NCBI RefSeq assembly: GCF_024171785.1 | Contig: NZ_JAMTCK010000003.1 | Coordinates: forward strand, 1 to 64,000 | From: Goodfellowiella coeruleoviolacea | GTDB lineage: Bacteria > Actinomycetota > Actinomycetes > Mycobacteriales > Pseudonocardiaceae | Direction: 5' to 3' | Length of the DNA stretch: 64,000 bases | Part shown: positions 50,098 through 59,053 of the stretch, piece after piece | Layout of the letters: every line of letters starts with the position of its first letter | How positions within the stretch are numbered: position 1 is the first letter of the stretch | Notes under the pieces: model-generated | Told to the model about the DNA's origin: nothing | The model's input: only the letters and a program-made list of their open reading frames with translations | The model's database searches: none | Translations under genes and position numbers: made by a program

Positions 50098-52074
50098 GTG
50101 ACCGAACAGGGCAGCAAGATCGACGCGTCGAGCACAGGGCCCGTCCAGGGCGCTCCGGACAGCAAGCCGAGTGACGTCACGTCGATGCGGGTGGCCGGCC
50201 GGGCCGCCGCGATCGACCCGAACAAGGTGTTGCAGCGGGTCATCCTGCCGCGTGACGAGGACCCGCTGGACGTCCGACCGCTGTACCTGGACGAGCCGGA
50301 GAACGTGCACAGCCACGTGTCCTCGCGGCGCTCGGTCACCATCCCCACCTCGGCCAAGGTGTCCTTCGCCTCCTACTTCAACGCCTTCCCGGCCAGCTAC
50401 TGGAAGCGGTGGACCCGCATCGAGGAGGTCGTGCTGCGCATGAGCGTGCGCGGCGCCGGCCGGATCGACGTGTACCGGTCCAAGCCCAGCGGCGACATCG
50501 TGCACCTGCAGGGCCACCCGGTGCGCGCCACCAAGCAGGCCACCCACCTGGAACTGCGGATCAGCCTGGCGCCGTTCGAGGATGGCGGCTGGGTGTGGTT
50601 CGACGTGTTCACCGACGACTCCACCCTGGAGATCAAGGAAGCCGCCTGGACCACCGAGCAGGAGCTGCCCAGGCAGCGGCTGGCCATCGGCACCACCACC
50701 ATCCGCCCGGTCGACTGCGTGATCGCGCTGCAGGCGCTGGCCGACGACCCGGCCGTGCTGGACGTGGTGGAGAAGATCTTCGTCGCCGACCAGGGGCCCA
50801 AGAAGGTCCGCGAGGTGGAGGGTTTCGACAAGGCGGCCCAGCTGCTCGGCGACAAGCTCCAGGTCATCGAGCAGGACAACCTGGGTGGTTCCGGTGGGTT
50901 CACCCGCGGCCTGTACGAGGCGCTGGAGCACACCGACGTCGAGCAGATCATGCTGATGGACGACGACATCCGGTTGGAGCCGGACGCGCTGCTGCGGGCC
51001 AACGCCTTCGCCAGGGCCTCCAGCCAGCCGATCATCGTCGGCAGCCAGATGCTCAACCTGCAGGCGCGGGCCCGGCTGCACAGCATGGGCGAGGTCGTCG
51101 ACCTCAAGGAGTGCGTGTGGCGGCCGGCGCCCGGCGCGGTCACCGACCACGACTTCGGCGAGGAGTCGCTGCGCGAGACCCCGGAGCTGCACACCCGCAT
51201 CAACGCCACCTACAACGGCTGGTGGATGTGCCTGTTCCCGCGTGAGGTCATCCGCCAGGTCGGCCTGCCGCTGCCGCTGTTCATCAAGTGGGACGACTCC
51301 GAGTACTCGCTGCGCGCGCTGGAGCACGGCTACCCCACGGTCACCCTGCCCGGCTCGGCCGTGTGGCACATGCCGTGGACGGACAAGAACGACTCCACCG
51401 ACTGGACCGCCTACTTCCACCTGCGCAACCGGCTGATCATGGCCGCCATGCACAGCCCGTACGACGTCCGCACCACCCTGCTCAAGCAGGGCCTGAAGCT
51501 GTCGCTGCGGCACCTGCTGTCCATGGAGTACTCCACGGTCGCCGTGCAGCAGAAGGCCATCGAGGACTTCCTGGCCGGCCCGGACAAGCTGTTCGACTCG
51601 CTGCGCACGGCCCTGCCCGAGGTGCGGGCGCTGCGCGACCAGTACGCGGACGCGCAGGTGCTGCCCTCGGCGCGGGAGTTCCCCACGCCCACCTTCGACA
51701 TGGTGCGCGCCGAGCAGATGCTCAAGCCGCCGGTCAACCCGGTGGTGATCGCGGCCCGCGCGTCCAAGGCCCTGGTGCACAACCTGCGCCGGCCCGAGGA
51801 GTCGGCCGCGGCCCACCCGCAGATCAACGTGCCGGCCGCCAACGCCCGCTGGTTCCTGCTCGGCAACCTGGACAGCGCCACCGTGTCCACGGCCGAGGGC
51901 AGTGGCGTGGCGTTCCGCCGCCGCGACCCGGTCATCTTCCGGCAGCTGGCCAACCAGGCGCTGCGCAACTACCGGCGGCTGGTCCAGGAGTGGCCGCGGA
52001 TCCGCAAGGCCTACCGGGACGCCATGCCCGAGCTGACCTCGGTGGAGTCCTGGCGCAAGGTCTTCGAGAACTGA
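50098..52074 (+). CDS. glfT2: Galactofuranosyltransferase GlfT2
   Basis: A 658-residue processive GT2 that extends the arabinogalactan galactan chain with alternating beta-1,5 and beta-1,6 Galf. N-terminal beta domain (about 75-190: SVTIPTSAKVSFASYFNAFPASYWKRWT), then the catalytic domain with NLGGSGGFTRGLYEA, the metal-binding DDD in IMLMDDDIRLEPDALL and WDDSEYSLRALEHGY carrying the base region, and a C-terminal helical domain. Length matches mycobacterial GlfT2 (about 637). GTG has GGAGGAA upstream; 285 bp separate it from glf. Confidence 0.96.
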   Translation: MTEQGSKIDASSTGPVQGAPDSKPSDVTSMRVAGRAAAIDPNKVLQRVILPRDEDPLDVRPLYLDEPENVHSHVSSRRSVTIPTSAKVSFASYFNAFPASYWKRWTRIEEVVLRMSVRGAGRIDVYRSKPSGDIVHLQGHPVRATKQATHLELRISLAPFEDGGWVWFDVFTDDSTLEIKEAAWTTEQELPRQRLAIGTTTIRPVDCVIALQALADDPAVLDVVEKIFVADQGPKKVREVEGFDKAAQLLGDKLQVIEQDNLGGSGGFTRGLYEALEHTDVEQIMLMDDDIRLEPDALLRANAFARASSQPIIVGSQMLNLQARARLHSMGEVVDLKECVWRPAPGAVTDHDFGEESLRETPELHTRINATYNGWWMCLFPREVIRQVGLPLPLFIKWDDSEYSLRALEHGYPTVTLPGSAVWHMPWTDKNDSTDWTAYFHLRNRLIMAAMHSPYDVRTTLLKQGLKLSLRHLLSMEYSTVAVQQKAIEDFLAGPDKLFDSLRTALPEVRALRDQYADAQVLPSAREFPTPTFDMVRAEQMLKPPVNPVVIAARASKALVHNLRRPEESAAAHPQINVPAANARWFLLGNLDSATVSTAEGSGVAFRRRDPVIFRQLANQALRNYRRLVQEWPRIRKAYRDAMPELTSVESWRKVFEN

Positions 52075-52105
52075 GCGGCCGGCCTGAGGGCCGCACGAGA
52101 TCGTT

Positions 52106-52151
52106 CCGGCGGGGCCGGGCCACCTGCGATCGGGTGGTCCGGCCCCGCCGG
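52106..52151. terminator. Long hairpin terminator after glfT2
   Basis: CCGGCGGGGCCGGGCCACC (52106-52124) pairs with 52133-52151 with a single mismatch over about 19 positions; 8-nt loop. Serves glfT2 and the convergent gene on the minus strand. Confidence 0.85.
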
Positions 52152-52174
52152 CGTTTCGGCCGGCTGTCCGCCGA

Positions 52175-53338
52175 CTACGGTGCCGGCCGGCTGCTGATTC
52201 TGATGTGGACGGTGCCGATACCGGGCAGGATCGGCGCGGTGGGCGCGGAATCCTGCCGTTCCCAGTCCTCAGTGGACAGTGTGCCCCGGTGTGCCCAGCC
52301 GAACCGGTAGCGGCGGACCGTCGGCACCGTCGGGTATTCGTCCACATCGGACTTCACGCCGCGCCACACCGGGATCTCGTCGGTGTCCGCGGTCATCACC
52401 TCCCACCAGCGGGGCCGGTCCGGCCGCCCCTGGCGGGCCCGCTGCTCCTGCACCGCCTGGCGTTCCTGCCGGACCCGCCGCAGCAGGTCGGTCACGGTGG
52501 TCTGGGCACCGCCGTGCCGCCGCGCGCCCGGGCCGTGCCGGGGCTGGTGCCGCCGTGTCGCCGCCCCCGGCTGTGCCGGCTGCGCCGGTGCTGGCTGCTG
52601 CGCCGGTGCTGGCTGGCGGGCCGGTGCTGGCTGGCGGGGTGCTGGGAGCGGGGTGTGCTGCCGGGTGGCCGGGCGCGGCGCGGTGGCCGCGGGCCGGGGC
52701 CGGCCGGTGGGGACGGGGCCGGGCGGCGGGTGCTGGCCGGGTCGGGGGCGCTGGCCGGCCGGCCGGGTCGGGCCGAAGGCGCTGGGCTGCCCGGCCTGCC
52801 CGGCCTGCCCGGCTTGTCCGACCTGGCGGGGCTGGCGGGCCGGTGCGGTCGGCGTGGACCGCGGTGGCCGGCCGGCCTGGCTGGTTGTCGTGTCCCGGTC
52901 GCGCAGCCGGATCAGCAGCGCCAGCATGGCGACCACCACGGCGATGATCCCGGTGGCGCCCACCAGCAGCAGCTGCGCCCACAGCGGGCCGGGATCGAGG
53001 GTCAGCGGTGTGGCCGGGGGCGCGGCCGCAGCGCGGGCGCCGAGGGCGTCCGCCCACGCGCCGGCCAGATCGGCGGGAACGACCACGACCAGGCCGCGCA
53101 GCAGCCATGCCCGCGGCTCGCCGGGGCGCCGCCCCGCACCGGCCACGCCGTGTCCTTCGGTGCCCAAGACCGTGTCCACCTCGCACGTTGCGTGCCGTGG
53201 CACCAGACCGGCCGAGGCGGCCAGGTCGACGACTGGTGGGCCACGGAACACCGCGCCGGCCGAGGCGAAACTGAGCGGGCAGGACGCCCCTGGGTGGGGT
53301 CTTGACCTGCCCGGCCGGGCCGAGCGTGGCAGTGACAC
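52175..53338 (-). CDS. Single-pass membrane protein with Pro/Gln/Ala-rich cytoplasmic region
   Basis: A 387-residue protein I do not recognise. One clear membrane helix (about 121-142: LLLVGATGIIAVVVAMLALLI) is preceded by about 115 residues that would lie outside and followed by a basic stretch (RLRDRD) and about 140 residues of Pro/Ala/Gln/Arg repeats (PAPARQPAPAQQPAPAQPAQP). The C-terminal 100 residues are ordered-looking: VTDLLRRVRQERQAVQEQRA helix, WWEVMTADTDEIPVWRGVKSDVDEYPTVPTV and RYRFGWAHRGTLSTEDWERQ. GTG 53338 is the longest reading; a later start is possible. Confidence 0.65.
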   Translation of the reverse strand: MSLPRSARPGRSRPHPGASCPLSFASAGAVFRGPPVVDLAASAGLVPRHATCEVDTVLGTEGHGVAGAGRRPGEPRAWLLRGLVVVVPADLAGAWADALGARAAAAPPATPLTLDPGPLWAQLLLVGATGIIAVVVAMLALLIRLRDRDTTTSQAGRPPRSTPTAPARQPRQVGQAGQAGQAGQPSAFGPTRPAGQRPRPGQHPPPGPVPTGRPRPAATAPRPATRQHTPLPAPRQPAPARQPAPAQQPAPAQPAQPGAATRRHQPRHGPGARRHGGAQTTVTDLLRRVRQERQAVQEQRARQGRPDRPRWWEVMTADTDEIPVWRGVKSDVDEYPTVPTVRRYRFGWAHRGTLSTEDWERQDSAPTAPILPGIGTVHIRISSRPAP

Positions 53339-53474
53339 TACGCCGGAGTAGCTCTCGGCCGGCAGGGCAAACCGGGTGACGGCTACTCCATCCGCCGATC
53401 ACGGACAGCCATGCCCGGCCCGGAAGAACCAGCCTGAATCGGGCATTTCGGTGAGCTGATCGGCGAGCGGGTGA

Positions 53475-54353
53475 CTATCCCTTGATGCCGGTCTCGGTCA
53501 CCCCGCGCACCAGGTAGCGCTGCAGCGCCACGAACACCAGCACCAGCGGCAGGATGGACACCAGCGCGGCCAGGAACAGCTCGTGCACGTTGATGCGCTG
53601 CGCGGTCAGGAACGTGGACAGCGCCACCTGGATGGTCCAGGAGGACTCGTCCTGGGCGATCACCAGCGGCCACAGGAACGCGTTCCAGCTGCCGATGAAC
53701 GAGATCACCGCCAGCGCGGCGAAGAAGTTCAGCGAGTTGGGCACCACCACCCGCCAGTAGGTGCCCCAGTGGCCCAGGCCGTCGATGCGCGCGGCCTCCT
53801 CCAGCTCGCGCGGGAAGTTCAGGAAGTACTGGCGGAACAGGAACGTGGTGAACCCGCTGAACAACCCGGGGATGACCAGGCCGCGCAGGTCGCTGAGCCA
53901 GCCCAGGGTGGACACCACCACGAAGCTCGGCACGAACGTCACCGCCGCCGGGATCATCAGCGTGGCCACCACCGCGTAGAACACCTTGTTGGCGTGCCGG
54001 TAGGGGATGCGGGCCAGGCCGTAGCCGGCCAGCGAGCAGAAGAACAGCTGGCCGAGGGTCTGCAGCACGGCCACGACGACCGAGTTGACCAGGCTGCGCA
54101 CCATGGGCACGGCCGGGTCGCCGAACAGCTCGGCGAAGTTCTCCCAGTGCCAGGTCTCCGGCACCAGTTGCCAGTCCGGTGCGGTGATCTCCCGCTCGGT
54201 GGCCAACCCGTTGCGCACCAGCAGGTAGAACGGCAGCAGGAAGAGCACCGCCGCCACCGCCAGCGCGAGGTAGCGGGCCACCGACCCGATCACGCCGGCC
54301 GGGGTGCGGTGGTAGCCGACCGGCCGGTGCACGTGCGGCGCGCCGTCGCCCAT
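53475..54353 (-). CDS. Sugar ABC importer permease (MalG type)
   Basis: A 292-residue permease with six membrane helices and the EAA loop ELEEAARIDGLGHWGTYWRVVVPNS that contacts the ATPase; ends VTETGIKG, the conserved C-terminus of this subfamily. Third gene of a binding protein-MalF-MalG operon. No ATPase gene is nearby, so a shared MsiK-type ATPase, as in streptomycetes, is likely. Confidence 0.95.
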   Translation of the reverse strand: MGDGAPHVHRPVGYHRTPAGVIGSVARYLALAVAAVLFLLPFYLLVRNGLATEREITAPDWQLVPETWHWENFAELFGDPAVPMVRSLVNSVVVAVLQTLGQLFFCSLAGYGLARIPYRHANKVFYAVVATLMIPAAVTFVPSFVVVSTLGWLSDLRGLVIPGLFSGFTTFLFRQYFLNFPRELEEAARIDGLGHWGTYWRVVVPNSLNFFAALAVISFIGSWNAFLWPLVIAQDESSWTIQVALSTFLTAQRINVHELFLAALVSILPLVLVFVALQRYLVRGVTETGIKG

Positions 54354-54356
54354 TGC

Positions 54357-55313
54357 TCAGTCCTCCCGCCTGGTGAAGCCGAACACCTTGCCCTGCAACA
54401 GGGTCACCAGGGCGATCAGCAGGGCCAGCAGCACCGCGCCGGCACTGCCGTGGCCGAAGTCCTGGCCGCCGCTGCCCAGCGCCGAGTAGTACAGGTACAC
54501 CAGGGGCGGCCGGGCGAACGGCGGGTAGCCGTCGGCGGTGCCCAGCACGTTGTAGAACTCGTCGAACGCCTGGTAGGCGGCGATCAGGGTGAGCAGCAGC
54601 ACCGCCACCGACGTGGTGCGCAGCTGCGGCAGGGTGACGTGCCGGAAGGTCTGCCAGCCGGGCGAGGCGCCGTCGATCCACGCGGCCTCGTAGAGGTGCT
54701 GCGGGATGCGTTGCAGGCCGGCGATGAACAGGATCATGTAGAAGCCCAGTTGCAGCCACAGCCGCAGGGTGACCAGCACCAGCCAGTACCACGGCGGGTT
54801 GGTGGAACCGGTCCACGCGATGCTGTCCGCCCCGAACCAGCCGAGCACGGTGTTGGCCAGGCCGTAGCGCACGCCGTTGAAGATGGACAGCTTCCAGATC
54901 AGCGCGGCCACCACGTAGGAGCAGGCGGTGGGCAAGAAGAACACCGAGCGGAAGAACGTGCGCGCGAACCCCACCTGGTTGACCAGCAGGGCCAGCGCCA
55001 GCGACAGCACGAACGTCAGCGGCACGATGAACAGCGCGAACAGGCTGAACGTGCCGAGGCTGCGCAGGAACGGCCCCTCGGTGAGCATGTCCACGTAGTT
55101 GTCCAGGCCGACGAACGTGCTCGGGGTGACCGTGTTGTAGGCGTCGAAGAAGCTGAGCAGCGCGCTCCAGCCGATCGGCAGGTACACGAACACGGCCAGC
55201 CCGATCGCGAACGGCCCGACGAACAACCAGAACGCCAGCGTGTTGCCGCGCACCCCGGTGCGCCGCCGCGCGCTGGCCGGCGCCGTGCGCCCGTCCCCGG
55301 CGACCCCGCTCAT
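54357..55313 (-). CDS. Sugar ABC importer permease (MalF type)
   Basis: A 318-residue permease, six helices, EAA loop LYEAAWIDGASPGWQTFRHVTLPQL, C-terminal GKVFGFTRRED. ATG 55313 is chosen because GGGGGTGGGG lies just upstream; a GTG three codons earlier is possible. The stop is three bases before the MalG start. Confidence 0.95.
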   Translation of the reverse strand: MSGVAGDGRTAPASARRRTGVRGNTLAFWLFVGPFAIGLAVFVYLPIGWSALLSFFDAYNTVTPSTFVGLDNYVDMLTEGPFLRSLGTFSLFALFIVPLTFVLSLALALLVNQVGFARTFFRSVFFLPTACSYVVAALIWKLSIFNGVRYGLANTVLGWFGADSIAWTGSTNPPWYWLVLVTLRLWLQLGFYMILFIAGLQRIPQHLYEAAWIDGASPGWQTFRHVTLPQLRTTSVAVLLLTLIAAYQAFDEFYNVLGTADGYPPFARPPLVYLYYSALGSGGQDFGHGSAGAVLLALLIALVTLLQGKVFGFTRRED

Positions 55314-55335
55314 CCGCCCCACCCCCGTTGCCGTG

Positions 55336-56625
55336 TCAGCTGTACAGCCGGGTCAGTTCGTCCTGCGCCTTCTGCGCGGCCGCGCGGATCTCGGTGGCCG
55401 GGTCGGCGCCCTCACGCACCACTTTGGACACCGCGTCCAGGAACGCGGTGCGCGCGCCCTGGGTCCAGTCCACCGGGTTGGACGCCTTGCCGTGGTCGCG
55501 GACGAACCGCACCGAGTCAGCGGCCACCCCGGTCTTGAGCTTGTCGGCCTTGTCGGCCAGGCTGGCGCGCGGCGGGATGTGGAAGCCGTAGGCCAGGTTG
55601 AAGTCCTCCTGGTACTCGGTCCTGTCCACCCACAGCCACTTCACGAACGCCTTGGCGTCGTCCACGTGCTGGCTCTTGGCGTTGACCATGGCGCCGAACG
55701 CGCCCACCGGCACGGACGGCGCGCCCGCGTCGGTGAGCTTGGGCCAGGGCAGCACGCCGAAGTCGTCGCCGAGCGCCTGCTGCACGGCGGGCACCGCCCA
55801 CAGCCCGGTCCACTGGAAGGCCACCAGGCCCTGGATGAACGCGTCCGGCTCGGCCCAGTCCTTGACCGCGCCGAGCAGCATGCTGTTGCTGGTGTACAGC
55901 TCGCGCAGCTTGCCGAGCGCGGTGGCCGCGGCCGGGTCGTCGAAGCCGGGCTTGTGGTCGGGGGTCACGTAGTCCAGGCCGACCGACCACAGCGACGGCC
56001 CGCCCAGCGTGGCCGCGCCGCCGTCGTTGCCGGCGAACAGCCCCTTGACCTTGTCGGTGGTCAACCGGCGGGCCGCGTCGACCAGTTCATCCACAGTGGA
56101 CGGTGGGGTGATGCCGGCGGCGTCGAGCATGCTCTTGCGGTAGAACAGCATCTGCGTGTCCACGGCCTGCGGGATGCCGTACACCTGGCCGTCCACGGTG
56201 TGCGTGGCCAGGATGGTGGCGGTGAAGTCGTCCTTGGCCGGCGCGATCACGTCGTCCAGCGGCACCACCTGGCCGGCCCGCACCCTGGCCACCGACAGGG
56301 TCGACTCGAACACGTCCGGCCCGCCGCCGGACAGCAGCGAGGTGGCCAGCTTGGAGTCGTAGTCGCCGGGGTTCCACTGCACGCTCACCGACTTGCCGGT
56401 CGCGTCCTGGTACGCCTTGGCGTAGCGCTCCACCGCCTGCTGCACCCCGGCCTCGCCGTAGGCGTGGTACCACTGGCTGATCCCGCCGCCGTTGCCGCTG
56501 CTGTTGCCGCGCCCGGTGTTGGAGCCGCAGGCGGCGAGCAGCGGCCCGCCCAGCCCAGCGGCCAACGCGGCCATGCCGGCGGCGCTGAGGAATCCACGAC
56601 GGTTCACCGGAACGGGCGCGGGCAT
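55336..56625 (-). CDS. Sugar-binding lipoprotein of ABC importer, Tat-type signal
   Basis: A 429-residue extracellular solute-binding protein (family 1). The signal has a twin-arginine-like NRRGFLSAAGMAALAAG and a lipobox LLAACG, so it is probably exported folded and lipidated. Binding-protein motifs include SVQWNPGDYDSKLATSLLSGGGPDVFESTLS, DGQVYGIPQAVDTQMLFYRKSMLDAAGI and AFQWTGLWAVPAV. ATG 56625 has GGAGGT upstream. No regulator is adjacent. PPSTVDELV is written with the TCCACTGTGGA palindrome. Confidence 0.94.
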   Translation of the reverse strand: MPAPVPVNRRGFLSAAGMAALAAGLGGPLLAACGSNTGRGNSSGNGGGISQWYHAYGEAGVQQAVERYAKAYQDATGKSVSVQWNPGDYDSKLATSLLSGGGPDVFESTLSVARVRAGQVVPLDDVIAPAKDDFTATILATHTVDGQVYGIPQAVDTQMLFYRKSMLDAAGITPPSTVDELVDAARRLTTDKVKGLFAGNDGGAATLGGPSLWSVGLDYVTPDHKPGFDDPAAATALGKLRELYTSNSMLLGAVKDWAEPDAFIQGLVAFQWTGLWAVPAVQQALGDDFGVLPWPKLTDAGAPSVPVGAFGAMVNAKSQHVDDAKAFVKWLWVDRTEYQEDFNLAYGFHIPPRASLADKADKLKTGVAADSVRFVRDHGKASNPVDWTQGARTAFLDAVSKVVREGADPATEIRAAAQKAQDELTRLYS

Positions 56626-56997
56626 CGGCGATCAACCTCCAGACGGACGGCGGACGGGCGGAAACCTACTGCGAAGTATCGTCCCCACCCCCAACGACAG
56701 GTGCAAACTTCACCACGTTGGCCCCATCACCGTCGATCTCTCCCTACCCGTGGGACAGCCCAGACCCCCACACCCCTCCGCCACCGCGCGAGTTGACTGT
56801 GCAAACCCCGCGAGTTGCACGTTCAGGCAGGGCCATGTGGGTGACAGCGAGGTCATCTGGCCGGTGGCCCCGCCGCGCGACGGGACGTGGGCGGCCGCGA
56901 CACCGGTGCCCAACCGGGATGCCTGCCGGTGTTCTGGCGGCCTTGTCCCCCGTGCGAGCTACGCGCAGGTGTCCACTGCGCGGTGACGATTTCGGGC
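56626..56997. other. Divergent intergenic region, no gene seen
   Basis: Should contain the promoter of the sugar importer operon (a less GC-rich stretch about 56660-56740) and of the CPBP operon. GCGAGTTG occurs twice (about 56788 and 56810). I see no operator that I can assign and no gene. Confidence 0.45.
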
Positions 56998-57051
56998 CGC
57001 CAGATCCATAGCGTTCTTCGTGGTCGCGGTGGTGGTGCCGCGGATCTGGCG
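56998..57051 (+). promoter_or_regulatory. Inverted repeat abutting the CPBP ribosome-binding site
   Basis: CGCCAGATCC (56998-57007) and GGATCTGGCG (57042-57051) are a perfect 10-bp repeat 34 bp apart, the right arm ending where GAAGGAG begins. It could be an operator or an RNA hairpin influencing translation of the next gene. Confidence 0.6.
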
Positions 57052-57062
57052 AAGGAGTTCTC

Positions 57063-57899
57063 ATGAGGTTGGTGTGGCAGCTGCTGGTCGTCGTGGCGAT
57101 CGCCATGATCGGCAGCCAGGGCGCGGCCGCCGTGCAGGCGAACCCGTGGATCACGGCCGCCGTCGGTGTGCTGACCGCCGTGCTCGCGGTGCTCGGCTAC
57201 AGGTGGGTGGTGCGGCGGACCGAGCGTCGCCCGGTCGCGGAACTGGCGGGCAAGGGCGCCGGGTTCAGGATCGGTTGGGGGACGGTGCTCGGGGTCGCGC
57301 TGTTCGGGGCGGTCATCGCGAACATCACCTTCCTCGGGTACTACCAGGTGCACGGCCTGGGCACGGTGCCGGGCGCGGTGGGGCTGTTCGGTTTCATGGC
57401 CGCCGCCGCCGTGACCGAGGAGCTGTTGTTCCGCGGCGTGCTGTTCCGGATCATCGAGCAGCGCACCGGCACGTGGATCGCGCTGGTGCTGACCGGTGTG
57501 CTGTTCGGCCTGTCGCACCTGTTCAACCCGGACGCCACCGTGTGGGGTGCCATCGCCATCGCGATCGAGGCCGGCGGCATGCTCGCCGCCGCGTACGCCG
57601 CCACCCGCAGCCTGTGGGTGCCGATCGGCCTGCACTTCGGCTGGAACTTCGCCGCTGGCGGCGTCTTCAGCACCGTGGTCTCGGGCAACGGCACCCCGCA
57701 GGGCCTGCTCAACGCCACGATGTCCGGCCCCGCGCCGATCACCGGTGGCGCGTTCGGTCCCGAGGGCAGCCTGTACGCGGTGCTGTTCTGCGTGTTGGCG
57801 ACGATCGTGTTCCTGTGGGTGGCCCACCGGCGTGGCCGCATGGTGCCCCGTCGTCGGCGCGCCGCCCAGGTTGTCGCCGCCACTACACTCGCCCAGTGA
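57063..57899 (+). CDS. CPBP family intramembrane glutamic endopeptidase
   Basis: A 278-residue membrane protein with the three CAAX/CPBP motifs: VTEELLFRGVLF (EExxxR), FGLSHLFNP and GLHFGWNFAAG. Family members process prenylated proteins, bacteriocins or anti-sigma factors; the target is unknown here. ATG 57063 has GAAGGAG upstream. Its stop overlaps the kinase start, so it belongs with the following two-component system and may be part of an envelope-stress or antimicrobial-peptide response. Confidence 0.92.
   Translation: MRLVWQLLVVVAIAMIGSQGAAAVQANPWITAAVGVLTAVLAVLGYRWVVRRTERRPVAELAGKGAGFRIGWGTVLGVALFGAVIANITFLGYYQVHGLGTVPGAVGLFGFMAAAAVTEELLFRGVLFRIIEQRTGTWIALVLTGVLFGLSHLFNPDATVWGAIAIAIEAGGMLAAAYAATRSLWVPIGLHFGWNFAAGGVFSTVVSGNGTPQGLLNATMSGPAPITGGAFGPEGSLYAVLFCVLATIVFLWVAHRRGRMVPRRRRAAQVVAATTLAQ
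57884..57889 (+). promoter_or_regulatory. -10 element TACACT inside the end of the CPBP gene
   Basis: TACACT, 6-nt spacer, GTG 57896; suggests an internal leaderless promoter for the kinase in addition to read-through. Confidence 0.5.
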
Positions 57900-59053
57900 T
57901 GGATCGTCGGCGCGCCCTGGAGCTGTGGCGCGGGTTCCACGTCACGGTTCGGGATCTCCCGTTCGGGGTGCTGATCCTGGCGGCGTCGTTCCTGCCGACC
58001 CTGCAGAACCAGGGGACGCAGGTGGGTGACCTGCCTGGCCGCCCCTTCGACGCGCTGGCCGTCGCGGCGATCGCCGTCGAGTGCCTCCCGCTGGCGGTGC
58101 GCCGGCGGTGGCCGGTGGTGTGCCTGGCCCTGGTGTCGCTCGGCTTCGCCGTCGACCAGCTCCGCGGCTACCACTCGCTCGCGGGCATCGCGCTGCCCAT
58201 CGCGCTGGTGAGCGTGGGGGCCCACCTGGAACGCGGCCGCCGCACCACCGCGCTGGTGTTCTCCGCGGCGTACGTGGTGCTGGCCGTCGCGCTCTACCAG
58301 GTCGGCAATGGCGCCGAGTCGGTGAGCGAGTTCGTGACGTTCTACCTGGCGCTGGCCGTGTTGTGGGGCATCGGGGCGGGGCTGCGGTCCTCCCGGATCG
58401 CGGAAGCCGAACGCCGCCGCCGCGTCGCCGAGGACACCCGCGCCGCCGAGCGCACCCGCATCGCCCGCGAACTCCACGACGTGGTGACCCACCACGTGAC
58501 CGCGATGGTCGTGCAGGCCGAGGCGGCGCGGTACCTGACCGCCGTCCCCGACCGCCTCGACCAGACCCTGAGCGCCATCACCGACACCGGCCGCCGGGCC
58601 ATCACCGACCTGCGGCACCTGCTCGAACTGCTCAACCCCGACCACGGCACCGAACCGAGGACACCGACGCTCGGCGGACTGCGCACGCTGGTGGAGCAGA
58701 CGCGCAAGGCCGGGCAGCCGGTGGAGTTCACCGAGGAGGGCACGCCGGCGGAGTCGACCGGCAGCGCCGACCTGGTGGCCTACCGGGTCGTGCAGGAGGC
58801 CCTGACCAACGCCCTCAAGTACGCCCACGGCAGCCGCACCTCGGTGGCGGTGCACCACGGTGAACGCGAGATCACCGTGGCGGTCAGCACGGACGGTTCC
58901 AGCTCCCGGTCCGGGTCCCCCGGCGGGAGCGGACGGGGCCTCGCCGGTCTGCGCGAACGGGTCGACGTGCTGGGCGGCGAGTTCAGCGCGGGCCAGCAGG
59001 AGGGCGGCGGCTTCGTCGTGCGGGCGCGCATCCCCAGCGGGAGCCGGTCATGA
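57896..59053 (+). CDS. NarL-type membrane sensor histidine kinase
   Basis: A 385-residue kinase. About five membrane helices in residues 15-165 with short loops, then HisKA_3 (ERTRIARELHDVVTHHVTAMVVQAEAARYL, phospho-His in ELHD) and HATPase (N-box VVQEALTNALKYAHG; GRGLAGLRERVDVLGG). The G1 region reads STDGSSSRSG, lacking the usual D-x-G-x-G spacing, so the ATP lid may be atypical. GTG 57896 chosen for the -10 element; ATG one codon later is possible. Coupled to the response regulator by ATGA overlap. Confidence 0.92.
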   Translation: MMDRRRALELWRGFHVTVRDLPFGVLILAASFLPTLQNQGTQVGDLPGRPFDALAVAAIAVECLPLAVRRRWPVVCLALVSLGFAVDQLRGYHSLAGIALPIALVSVGAHLERGRRTTALVFSAAYVVLAVALYQVGNGAESVSEFVTFYLALAVLWGIGAGLRSSRIAEAERRRRVAEDTRAAERTRIARELHDVVTHHVTAMVVQAEAARYLTAVPDRLDQTLSAITDTGRRAITDLRHLLELLNPDHGTEPRTPTLGGLRTLVEQTRKAGQPVEFTEEGTPAESTGSADLVAYRVVQEALTNALKYAHGSRTSVAVHHGEREITVAVSTDGSSSRSGSPGGSGRGLAGLRERVDVLGGEFSAGQQEGGGFVVRARIPSGSRS

